Source of the DNA: an uncultured Bacteroidota bacterium
GTDB lineage: Bacteria > Bacteroidota > Bacteroidia > Flavobacteriales > UA16
DNA length: 29,760 bases
Assembly: GCA_902535565.1 (NCBI GenBank)
Contig: CACAUH010000010.1
Coordinates: 1 to 29,760, forward strand
Reading direction: 5' to 3'
Positions 6,652 through 14,316 of this stretch are shown piece after piece. The position numbers and the translations under genes were made by a program. Every line of letters begins with the position of its first letter. Position 1 is the first letter of the stretch. The notes beneath the pieces are model-generated. The model made no database searches. It was not told the origin of the DNA and saw only the letters and a program-made list of their open reading frames with translations.

Positions 6652-8841
6652 ATGAAGCACACGTTGCACATTTTCTTGCTCTCTGTTTTTTCAGCTTTTA
6701 GCCTTGGGCTTTCCGCTCAGGACTGTTCTGGAGCTGTTCACACGGTAACGGCAGGAACGTATTACTACAGTCCTGAGAATCTCGTTGTCACTTCAGGAGA
6801 ACCCATCGCTTTTTTTAATGAGGCTGGATTTCACGATGTAAACGGGATTGCGAGTTCGCTGGGAGAAACGTGGAATAACCCGGAATCCTTCTCTTTGGGG
6901 GCGAACACCGGTTCCGCTCCCGGAGTGTGCATGGGCACGGTAACATTGACCACCCCAGGAACTTATCACTATGACTGCAGCATCGGCAACCATGCTGCAA
7001 ACGGGATGGTCGGTACCATTGTGGTGGAAGCGGCCGCAGAAGGAACTGCAATTCAGGACTGTCCCTTGTTTGATCCAGGCCCCAATGAGAATTGGCCGCA
7101 TGCGCTGACGGCCACCACGCCTGCCAGTGGCAACAGCGGTGACCAGCAGGTTGTCGCCATCAATGTGACGTCCCTTCCTTCCGGTGGCGCAGATTATCGC
7201 GTGGTCAAAACGGTTGCCAATGGGAACTGGAACACCGGCAATGCCAATGCATTGGTGTTGGGTTTAAACACCATCACGGTGTCTGCCGTGGATTTCGACC
7301 GCTCTGTGAAGGTGCAATTTTCAGATGGCGAAGTGGAGTTTGATACAGTGGATATCAATGGAAATGGACTGACTTGCGGCGGCGCTGCAGGTGCGGGAAC
7401 GGCAGTCTCGCAATGCAGTTTGTTTGCGGATGGGCCCAATGAGACTTGGCCTCATGTCTACACGGTGACCACACCGGAGAGCGGCACCAGCAGTGCGGAG
7501 CAGGTGATTGAGTTGAATGTAACGTTTCTGCCAGCGGGAGGTGCGTCTTACCGCATTGTCAAGACTGTGGCCAATGGAAACTGGGACAACGGTGGTGCTA
7601 TTGAGTTGGAGTTGGGCATGAACACCATCACGGTGTCGGAAGTGGCATTTGACCGTTCGGTGAAATTGCAAATCAGCAGTGGACACGTGGAATTTGACGC
7701 TTTGTCGGTGAACGGTTCAAGCCAAGAGTGCGCGGGAGCTTCAGGAGAGAATGTGGCCATTGCAGATTGCAGCCTGTTTGGAACCGGTCCAAATGATTCT
7801 TGGCCGTTTGCCTTCACGGTGACAACACCAGATAGCCCTGACAATCAAGCCGAGCAAGTGATTGACATCAACGTGACTTCCCTGCCAGCGGCAGGCGCTG
7901 ATTACCGTATTGTCAAGACGGTGGCCAATGGAAATTGGGATACTGGCAGCGCTTTTACCTTGGCGTTGGGTCTCAACACGGTGACAGTGCCTGCTGTGGC
8001 TTTCGATCGGTCCGTGAAGCTCCAATTCACAAGTGGTGACGTGGAGTTCAACTATTTGGCTGTTAATGGTGAATTGGAGGTTTGTGCAGGCCCCGCCGAA
8101 GGAGGTGTTGCGGTCAGTGCATGCGCAGTGTTCACCGATGGTCCTAATGATTCTTGGCCCCATGCGTTGCCGGTGACCACCCCTGAGAGTGTCACCAGCA
8201 GTGCGGAGCAGGTCATTGAAATGAATGTGACGCTGCTCCCTGATGGAGGCGCAGACTATAGAATTGTGAAGACCGTGGCCAATGGAAATTGGTTCAATGG
8301 GAATGCCATGGCATTGGTCTATGGTGTGAACACCATTACTGTATCGGCTGTTGACTTTGACCGTTCGGTCAAGCTGCAGCTTTCCAGCGGAGATGTGGAA
8401 TTTGATGCGCTTTCTGTGAATGGAGAGGACGTTTCTTGTAGCCAGCCCTGCACGGATGTGGATGAAGATGGGATTTGTGACGACGAGGACGACTGTGTTG
8501 GCACCCTCGATGATTGTGGCGTTTGCAATGGCCCTGGCGCCATTTACGATTGTGGATGTTCGGATTTCCCTGCTGGAGCTTGTGACTGTGATGGCAATGT
8601 TGCGGATGCGCTTGGGATTTGTGGAGGAGACTGTTCCGCCGACATCAACGACAACGGAATTTGTGACACGGAGGAGTCTGGTGCTTCTATCTACTGTGGT
8701 GAGGGCACCACTTGGAACCCCATCACACTGAAGTGCGAGGGTTCTGGGGGCAGTTGTCCGACAGACCTTGATGATGATGGTTCAACGGCGGTGGGCGACT
8801 TGCTCATTATCCTGGGGTCATTTGGTCAGGCTTGCGAGTGA
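6652..8841 (+). CDS. Secreted cupredoxin protein with four tandem 118-residue modules and dockerin-like tail
   Basis: This is a 729-residue protein with a signal peptide (1-22, ending LSAQ). Residues about 25-128 form a plastocyanin/cupredoxin-like domain with a plausible type-1 copper set: His61 (GFHDV), Cys109 and His114 (YDCSIGNHAANGM) and Met119. Four copies of an unrecognised module follow, C137-C242, C255-C360, C373-C478 and C491-C596. The period is exactly 118 and the internal Cys-Cys span exactly 105. Shared motifs are SWPHA, TTP, NVTxLP, YRIVKTVANGNW, NTITV, FDRSVKLQ and VEFDxLxVNG. Residues about 597-680 are Cys/Asp-rich, TSP3-like sequence. A YCGxGxxWxP motif and a 28-residue EF-hand-like tail close the protein. 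The stop overlaps the next start as GTGA. It is probably an extracellular, copper-binding, multi-adhesive or glycan-binding protein; the function is not known. Confidence 0.85.
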   Translation: MKHTLHIFLLSVFSAFSLGLSAQDCSGAVHTVTAGTYYYSPENLVVTSGEPIAFFNEAGFHDVNGIASSLGETWNNPESFSLGANTGSAPGVCMGTVTLTTPGTYHYDCSIGNHAANGMVGTIVVEAAAEGTAIQDCPLFDPGPNENWPHALTATTPASGNSGDQQVVAINVTSLPSGGADYRVVKTVANGNWNTGNANALVLGLNTITVSAVDFDRSVKVQFSDGEVEFDTVDINGNGLTCGGAAGAGTAVSQCSLFADGPNETWPHVYTVTTPESGTSSAEQVIELNVTFLPAGGASYRIVKTVANGNWDNGGAIELELGMNTITVSEVAFDRSVKLQISSGHVEFDALSVNGSSQECAGASGENVAIADCSLFGTGPNDSWPFAFTVTTPDSPDNQAEQVIDINVTSLPAAGADYRIVKTVANGNWDTGSAFTLALGLNTVTVPAVAFDRSVKLQFTSGDVEFNYLAVNGELEVCAGPAEGGVAVSACAVFTDGPNDSWPHALPVTTPESVTSSAEQVIEMNVTLLPDGGADYRIVKTVANGNWFNGNAMALVYGVNTITVSAVDFDRSVKLQLSSGDVEFDALSVNGEDVSCSQPCTDVDEDGICDDEDDCVGTLDDCGVCNGPGAIYDCGCSDFPAGACDCDGNVADALGICGGDCSADINDNGICDTEESGASIYCGEGTTWNPITLKCEGSGGSCPTDLDDDGSTAVGDLLIILGSFGQACE
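7060..7377 (+). repeat. 118-residue module, copy 1
   Basis: Cys137 to Cys242 of the cupredoxin protein. It contains NWPHA, NVTSLP, YRVVKTVANGNW, NTITVSAVDFDRSVK and VEFD. The next copy begins 354 bp downstream. Confidence 0.85.
7414..7731 (+). repeat. 118-residue module, copy 2
   Basis: Cys255 to Cys360. It has the same motif order as copy 1. A 21-nt run at 7485-7505 is identical to 8193-8213 in copy 4, exactly two periods (708 bp) away. Confidence 0.85.
7768..8085 (+). repeat. 118-residue module, copy 3
   Basis: Cys373 to Cys478. It has the same motif order, with VEFNYLAVNG in place of VEFDALSVNG, and the Cys-Cys spacing is again 105 residues. Confidence 0.85.
8122..8439 (+). repeat. 118-residue module, copy 4
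   Basis: Cys491 to Cys596. This is the last tandem copy, after which the sequence changes abruptly to a Cys/Asp-rich TSP3-like linker. Confidence 0.85.
8755..8838 (+). other. 28-residue C-terminal dockerin-like tag (copy A)
   Basis: These are the last 28 codons of the cupredoxin-repeat protein. Cys is at tag position 1 and Cys at position 27. DLDDDGSTAVGDLLIILG supplies EF-hand loop positions 1, 3, 5 and 12 (tag residues 4, 6, 8, 15). The pattern matches one F-hand of a type I dockerin. It is a single half-dockerin, not the usual pair. Confidence 0.7.
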
Positions 8842-11039
8842 TTTCTTTGCTGAAACGCTCATCATTTTTGAGAGAAAAGCTGCGGAAACCGTGGCTTTTC
8901 TTTTTGCTCTTGCTGTCATGGAGTCTGGGGTCCTCTGCTGCGACGTATCACGTCAGCAGTTCGGAGGGAGACGACGGTAATTCGGGTACCTTATCTGCCC
9001 CTTTGGCTTCATTGGAGGCCCTCAACGCCTTGGCCTTGGAGCCCGGAGATTCCATCCTTTTCAAATCGGGAGACCAATGGGCGGGCATGTTCTGGCCGAA
9101 GGGTTCGGGACTGCCCACATTGCCCATTGTTATCGATCGGTATGGTGATGGCTTGCGTCCTGTGATTGATGGAGACGGCTATCAAGCTGCGATTCTGGTC
9201 TACAATGATGATCACATTGTGATTCGGAACCTCGAGTTGGTCAATGAAGCGTCTCATTTGGACGAGAATGGGACAACCAAGAAGCTCGATGGGTTTGGTG
9301 GGGTTGAGAACAGCTGGGGGTCAGGCCGAGATGTGAGATTCGGCATCAAGGTGGTGGCAGATTCCCTTTCACTTGATCATTTTCGGATGGACAGCCTTTG
9401 GGTCCACGATATTTTCCCTACCCCAACCAATGAGGACAACATTCACAAGGGGTACGGAATCAAATTTGAGACGCAATCCATTAGTGGAAATGCGGGGAAT
9501 GTGGAGTTCTGTAGTCTTTTCAATACCGTGCCCAACCCATCTTGGCCCCGTGCTTTGACCTTGACCACACCAAGTGATGCTGACAGCGGGGGTGAACAAG
9601 TGGTGTTCATTAACGTGACCTCTTTGCCGATTGATGGAGCAGAGTACAGGGTTGTGAAGACGACCGCCAATGGGAATTGGTACAATGGTCCAGCCCAGCC
9701 GTTGTTGCTCGGTCAAAATGTGATCACGGTGTCTGCGGTGGATTTCGATCGAACGGTGCGACTCCAAGTGTCCACGGTGGAAATTGGTTTTGATGGTTTG
9801 TCTGTGAATGGCACGCCTTTGGCGTGTGACGGCTCTGAGATAGAGGGGGTGGTGCGTTTGATTTCTGATGTCTTGGTCGAGGACTGTGTATTTGAGCGAA
9901 CAGGTCACTATGCCATCTGGATTAAATCACTGGGTCTTGTGGGAATCGATTTGTACAAGAATCAGAATGTGACATTGAGAGGATGCCAATTCCTTCACAC
10001 CGGTGGGTCGGGTTTCGTTCCCAATAAATGCGAGGATGTACTCGTCGAAGGGTGTTTATTCAATCATACTGGATCCAGTCAAGATGAACGCATGTGGAAG
10101 CGGGGGAGTGGCCTCTGGCCATTTGACTGTCGGGATGTGATCATTCAGGAGAACCGCTTCATGAATGCCCATGGTCCCATGGACTCATATGGCGCCCACA
10201 TTGATTATGGCTGCGAGAATGTGGTGATTCAATACAATTTCAGCTACCATAATGAAGGTGGATTCGTTGAGATTCTGGGGGACAACATTCGCTGTGGATA
10301 CCGGTACAACATCAGTGTCAATGATGGGTATCGCGAAGACCCCGATGGTCTGGCCTGGGACAAAAAGGGAAAGATTTTCTGGGTAGGCAATTACTGTGGT
10401 AGCGCAACAGTTCGCTGTCCGAGCACTGAGACGTTCATCTACAACAACACCGTGTTTGTGACCGACACCCTCAACCCAGAGATTTACTTCTGGCCAAACG
10501 TGGGCGATGTGCACTGTTGGAACAACCTCATTGTGGCCACCACCGAGGGCCCCATCATTCCCACTTGGATCAGGAATGAGGACAATGTCCTTGACATTAG
10601 CCACAATCTTTTCTCTGATTCTGTTCGTTTTGATTTGGATGAAGACTTGCTTGTACAGGCCCTCTTTTCTAACCCGGGATTCCTCGATTCTGGAACGGAC
10701 GGAGTACAAGACCCCAGTGCCTATGCTGTTCAAAATCAAAGCGTTGTGGTTGGGGCTGGCCGTTGGATTGGCGGTAGTGATGACCCGACTGATTATTTGC
10801 ATCACAATGGGGGCCGAGATTTTTTCGGATATCCTGTTTCTCATGTCGATGCGCCCAACATCGGGGCGTACAATGGACCCCTCGCCTATTGTGGTGATGG
10901 GGCAGAGTGGGACCCTCTTTTGGGACAGTGTTTTGCATTGCCTGACGGGGATTGTTCTGGGGACATCAACGGCGACAACTTGGTGTCCGCATCTGACCTG
11001 CTTTTGCTTTTGGGTGGATTTGGAGGTACCTGCCAGTGA
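8838..11039 (+). CDS. Secreted right-handed beta-helix protein with inserted 118-type module and dockerin-like tail
   Basis: The best start is GTG at 8838, overlapping the upstream stop as GTGA; a TTG at 8832 is also in frame, and no ATG precedes the mature region. This gives 733 residues. A basic n-region and Leu-rich signal sequence end at SSAA. YHVSSSEGDDGNSGT and GDSILFKSG match the N-cap common in beta-helix polysaccharide lyases and glycosidases. Regular VxIxNxxF-like coils follow, such as HIVIRNLELVNE, DVLVEDCVFERTGHYAIWI and NVVIQYNFSYHNEGGF. Between GYGIKFE and the coil starting DVLVEDC sits a complete copy of the neighbour's module (9510-9827). The end has YCGDGAEWDP and the 28-residue tag. 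It may be a polysaccharide lyase or glycosidase, since the sulfatase operon is adjacent, but no family-defining catalytic residues were identified. Confidence 0.82.
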   Translation: MISLLKRSSFLREKLRKPWLFFLLLLSWSLGSSAATYHVSSSEGDDGNSGTLSAPLASLEALNALALEPGDSILFKSGDQWAGMFWPKGSGLPTLPIVIDRYGDGLRPVIDGDGYQAAILVYNDDHIVIRNLELVNEASHLDENGTTKKLDGFGGVENSWGSGRDVRFGIKVVADSLSLDHFRMDSLWVHDIFPTPTNEDNIHKGYGIKFETQSISGNAGNVEFCSLFNTVPNPSWPRALTLTTPSDADSGGEQVVFINVTSLPIDGAEYRVVKTTANGNWYNGPAQPLLLGQNVITVSAVDFDRTVRLQVSTVEIGFDGLSVNGTPLACDGSEIEGVVRLISDVLVEDCVFERTGHYAIWIKSLGLVGIDLYKNQNVTLRGCQFLHTGGSGFVPNKCEDVLVEGCLFNHTGSSQDERMWKRGSGLWPFDCRDVIIQENRFMNAHGPMDSYGAHIDYGCENVVIQYNFSYHNEGGFVEILGDNIRCGYRYNISVNDGYREDPDGLAWDKKGKIFWVGNYCGSATVRCPSTETFIYNNTVFVTDTLNPEIYFWPNVGDVHCWNNLIVATTEGPIIPTWIRNEDNVLDISHNLFSDSVRFDLDEDLLVQALFSNPGFLDSGTDGVQDPSAYAVQNQSVVVGAGRWIGGSDDPTDYLHHNGGRDFFGYPVSHVDAPNIGAYNGPLAYCGDGAEWDPLLGQCFALPDGDCSGDINGDNLVSASDLLLLLGGFGGTCQ
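9510..9827 (+). repeat. 118-type module, copy 5, inserted in the beta-helix protein
   Basis: First to last Cys spans 105 residues, identical to the four tandem copies in the upstream gene. It carries SWPRA, TTP, EQVVFINVTSLP, YRVVKTTANGNW, VITVSAVDFDRTVRLQ and FDGLSVNG. The beta-helix pattern resumes right after it. Confidence 0.85.
10953..11036 (+). other. 28-residue C-terminal dockerin-like tag (copy B)
   Basis: These are the last 28 codons of the beta-helix protein. Cys is at tag positions 1 and 27, with DINGDNLVSASDLLLLLG between. EF-hand loop positions 1, 3, 5 and 12 are D, N, D and D. Confidence 0.7.
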
Positions 11040-11081
11040 TGCTTCCTCCCCCTTGATTTGACTTTGGTTGACCCGGGTTCG

Positions 11082-11102
11082 ACCTCCCCGTTTCGGTGAG
11101 GT
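11082..11102 (+). terminator. Small hairpin between beta-helix gene and propeller gene
   Basis: ACCTC-c-CCG-ttt-CGG-t-GAGGT forms a 5+3 bp stem with one mismatch and a 3-nt loop. It is followed by ATATTT, 12 nt before the next ATG. It may be a weak terminator for the upstream operon or a leader structure of the propeller gene. The U-tract is poor, so this is tentative. Confidence 0.35.
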
Positions 11103-11114
11103 ATATTTCCCCTG

Positions 11115-14100
11115 ATGAACCACCTGCCATCCTTTCGTTTTCCATTTTGTTTTGCCGCTGTTTTTCTTCTTGGACTCTACGGAGTAGAAGGTCAGGAGCT
11201 GTTTGAAGGCCACCCAGTTCGGCACATTGGTCCCGGCACCATGAGTGGGCGTGTGACCGCGTTGACCGTTGACCCAACGGACCGCGATATCATCTACGCC
11301 GGAACAGCAAGCGGAGGACTTTGGCGCAGCACGTCCAGCGGCACGACTTGGGAGCCGCTGTTTGACGATCAGGATATTTTGAGCATTGGCTCTGTGGCGG
11401 TTGCGCCATCAAATCCTGACGTCATTTGGGCGGGAACTGGAGAGGGGAACCCCCGCAACAGCCACACCTCGGGGCGTGGAATTTATCGGTCGCTGGATGG
11501 CGGCGCGACATGGGACATGATGGGACTGGAGGACACCCGAACCATCCATCGCATCCGGATCCATCCAACCGACCCCAAAACAGCCTATGTGGCTGCGATG
11601 GGGTCTGCTTGGGGCCCTAACATGGAGCGCGGGGTGTTTCGCACGCGGGATGGCGGGGCAACTTGGGACCACGTGCTGTCTGTGGATGACACCACGGGCT
11701 GCGCCGAGATGATCATGGACCCCAGCAACCCCGACAAGTTGTTTGCTGCCATGTGGTCCTTTCACAGGGAGCCTTGGTTTTTTACTTCTGGCGGTGAGGG
11801 CAGTGGCCTCTATGTGACGCACAACGGGGGTGACGATTGGACCCAACTTGGCGAGGAGGAAGGCCTTCCCGGAGGCGAGCTGGGACGGATGGGCCTCGCA
11901 ATGAGTCCTGCTGATCCAGACATTGTCTATGCGTTGATTGAATCCAAGAAAACGGGCCTGTACAAATCCACCGATGGTGGAATGAATTGGGACTTGGTTA
12001 CCACGGAGAACATTGGCAATCGGCCATTCTATTATGCGGACATCCATGCCGACCCACAAGACCCTGATCGCCTCTTCAATCTATACAGTATGGTCAGTGA
12101 GAGCACGGATGGTGGGCGCACGTTCGAGGTGATTTTGCCCTACAGTGGAGCCCATCCGGACCACCACGCTTGGTATCAGGATCCGAACGATTCCGATTTC
12201 ATTCTCAACGGCAATGATGGTGGGATCAACATCAGCAGGGATGGCGGAAAAACTTGGAGTTTCGTCCGGAACCTTCCCGTTGGCCAGTTCTATCACATCA
12301 ATGTAGATGACGACATCCCTTACAATGTCTATGGGGGGCTTCAGGACAATGGGTCGTGGAAAGCCCCGGCATATGTATGGCACGGGGACGGCATTCGGAA
12401 TGAGGATTGGCAGGAAATCAGCTTTGGTGATGGTTTTGATGTCGTGCCCATGCCAGGCGACCCGGACATGGCCTATTCGATGTCGCAAGGAGGCAATGTG
12501 TACCGCGTGCACATTCCGACAGGTGCCATGACCTATATCCAGCCGAACCATCCGGACACCGTTGAGCTCCGTTACAACTGGAATGCGGCCATTGCTTTGG
12601 ATCCGCACAATCTGGATGGGCTGTACTTTGGAAGTCAGTTTGTCCACCACAGTGAGGACCGAGGTCAGTCCTGGACCCTTCTTTCTCCGGACTTGACGAC
12701 AAACGACCCGGAAAAGCAGAAGCAGACAGAAAGTGGGGGTTTGACCATCGATGCAACCAATGCAGAGAACCACACAACCCTGTTGTGCATCACCCCGCAT
12801 CCGGAACGCCCTGAGGAAATTTGGGCATCTTCGGATGATGGAGAGCTTCACCGGACCGTTGATGGAGGCAGCACATGGGAGTCCCTAGCAGATCGCCTTA
12901 AGGGCCTGCCGGAAGGGAGTTGGATTCCACAGGTTCGCGTGTCTCCTCACAATCCCGATGAGGTCTACGTGGTGGCCAATAACTACCGTCGGAACGATTG
13001 GACGCCTTATCTCTATCGCACCCGGGATGGAGGGTCGAAATGGGAAAGGATCATCGATGAGGAAGATGTTTTGGGGCACGTGCAATGCGTGTTACAGGAT
13101 ACGGAGGTTGCAGATTTGATCTGGTGTGGAACTGAGCAAGGTTTGTGGTGGAGTCACGATGGTGGATTTGCTTGGCAGCGTTGGAAGGAGGGTGTCCCCG
13201 CGGTACCGGTTCGGGACATCGTGCTTCAGGAGCGGGAGTCTGATCTCGTGCTGGGCACCTTTGGACGTGGCGTATACGTAGTGGATGGACTTGAGGTGAT
13301 TCGCTCCTGGGTGGAAGGCGGAGAAGACAATGACTTCGCCGGTGCTGCGTGCACCATGTTTTCTCCTGATGCAGCGGTGATGGCTGAGTGGCGCCGCCCT
13401 GCTGGTGAGCGGTTTCCTGCGGATGACTATTGGTCTGGTGCCAACAAGGGCCGCGGTGCCCGGGTCCGTTGCCACTTCCATGGTGACAGCTTGGAGGCAT
13501 TGGGAAAGGACAAATTGCTTTTTCACGTGTTCAATGCATCTGGTGACACCATTCGCACGATGGATGTGGAACCTGAGGAGGGCGGAATCGACATGTTGAG
13601 ATGGGACATGCGCAGCACGGGTGTTTTCTGGCCATCCCGACGCAAGCGTGACAAGGACGCGCGTCCCGGGGGAGGATTCCCGGTGGACCCCGGGGTGTAC
13701 AGGATGGTGTTGGAGGTGAAGGGGGATTCGGCCTCACGCATTTGGGCCGAGACCGATATCGAAGTGATGGCGGATCCTCGTCGGGCACCCGCTCTGGATG
13801 TTCTGGCCGTTCAACGGGGCCACATGGGCCGTGTGTATCGTGTGGCGGAACGGGCTGACAATGTATTTGAAGAGCTCAAGCGCATGCGCCGCGCCGAAAA
13901 TGCCGTGGCGAATCGAATGCGGCATGCCAAGCGGAGCATGGAAAAGGGAGACACTACCTACAAAGCGGTGACGGTATTAACCGATTCGTTGAGTGCAGAA
14001 TGGACGGCTTTGGACGAGCGGTTTTTTACCCCCGAAGACTTCAACGGTTATGACGCGGTCGTCCGAATTCAAGACCGGCTTTGGCACGCCATGAGCTATG

Positions 14101-14273
14101 CGGATGGCGGGCTTGTGGCGCCCGCTTCTAACGCTGAAGATGCACTCAAGGCCTTGGACCGGTCAGTCACGGGTGCAGAAGAGCACCTGAGTCGGATTCG
14201 GGATGTTTTTGCCGAATGGCGAGCTGAAGTAGAGTCGGTTGATTGGCCGCTCTTTGGTGAATTTGAAGATTGA
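11115..14273 (+). CDS. Secreted BNR/Asp-box beta-propeller protein (sortilin/VPS10-like)
   Basis: This is a 1052-residue protein with a signal peptide (1-26). Residues about 35-730 carry about eleven Asp-box motifs of the S-x-DGG-x-TW type, for example SLDGGATWD, TRDGGATWD, STDGGMNWD, SRDGGKTWS and TVDGGSTWE. They alternate with DPxxPDxxYA-type strands, which is the layout of large sortilin-like or 'glycosyl hydrolase, BNR repeat' propellers. Residues about 790-890 look like a FlgD/Ig-like domain (LLFHVFNASGDTIRTMD...GVYRMVLEV). Residues about 895-1045 are charged and helical. There is no T9SS or dockerin-like tail, so it is probably periplasmic or exported another way. Despite the common name, no glycosidase active site is evident. 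It converges with the next gene across 43 bp. Confidence 0.9.
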   Translation: MNHLPSFRFPFCFAAVFLLGLYGVEGQELFEGHPVRHIGPGTMSGRVTALTVDPTDRDIIYAGTASGGLWRSTSSGTTWEPLFDDQDILSIGSVAVAPSNPDVIWAGTGEGNPRNSHTSGRGIYRSLDGGATWDMMGLEDTRTIHRIRIHPTDPKTAYVAAMGSAWGPNMERGVFRTRDGGATWDHVLSVDDTTGCAEMIMDPSNPDKLFAAMWSFHREPWFFTSGGEGSGLYVTHNGGDDWTQLGEEEGLPGGELGRMGLAMSPADPDIVYALIESKKTGLYKSTDGGMNWDLVTTENIGNRPFYYADIHADPQDPDRLFNLYSMVSESTDGGRTFEVILPYSGAHPDHHAWYQDPNDSDFILNGNDGGINISRDGGKTWSFVRNLPVGQFYHINVDDDIPYNVYGGLQDNGSWKAPAYVWHGDGIRNEDWQEISFGDGFDVVPMPGDPDMAYSMSQGGNVYRVHIPTGAMTYIQPNHPDTVELRYNWNAAIALDPHNLDGLYFGSQFVHHSEDRGQSWTLLSPDLTTNDPEKQKQTESGGLTIDATNAENHTTLLCITPHPERPEEIWASSDDGELHRTVDGGSTWESLADRLKGLPEGSWIPQVRVSPHNPDEVYVVANNYRRNDWTPYLYRTRDGGSKWERIIDEEDVLGHVQCVLQDTEVADLIWCGTEQGLWWSHDGGFAWQRWKEGVPAVPVRDIVLQERESDLVLGTFGRGVYVVDGLEVIRSWVEGGEDNDFAGAACTMFSPDAAVMAEWRRPAGERFPADDYWSGANKGRGARVRCHFHGDSLEALGKDKLLFHVFNASGDTIRTMDVEPEEGGIDMLRWDMRSTGVFWPSRRKRDKDARPGGGFPVDPGVYRMVLEVKGDSASRIWAETDIEVMADPRRAPALDVLAVQRGHMGRVYRVAERADNVFEELKRMRRAENAVANRMRHAKRSMEKGDTTYKAVTVLTDSLSAEWTALDERFFTPEDFNGYDAVVRIQDRLWHAMSYADGGLVAPASNAEDALKALDRSVTGAEEHLSRIRDVFAEWRAEVESVDWPLFGEFED

Positions 14274-14278
14274 GGTCA

Positions 14279-14309
14279 CTGCCCCCCCGATGAGATTTTC
14301 GGGGGGCAG
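14279..14309. terminator. GC-rich hairpin between convergent genes
   Basis: CTGCCCCCC(C)GA pairs with TCGGGGGGCAG around an 8-nt loop, with one bulged C. It fills most of the 43-bp gap between two convergent genes, so it could end transcription from both sides. Neither side has a clear U-tract, so intrinsic termination is not certain. Confidence 0.55.
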
Positions 14310-14316
14310 GCCATGG

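Noticed and set aside
7060..8439. CRISPR or DNA-level satellite array
   Set aside because: The 354-bp periodicity is an in-frame protein repeat with diverged codons and no short direct repeats with unique spacers.
11102..11109. TATATTTC as a promoter of the propeller gene
   Set aside because: It is one base off the -7 consensus, lies 5 nt before the ATG, and has no TTG at correct spacing.
10185..11225. 346-codon minus-strand open frame antisense to the beta-helix gene
   Set aside because: It overlaps a well-supported sense gene and the start of the propeller gene. The product shows no signal peptide, motif or plausible fold.
11115..14273. Active sialidase or exo-glycosidase call for the BNR protein
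   Set aside because: Asp-boxes are structural. I saw no sialidase FRIP motif or Arg triad, so only a propeller call is justified.
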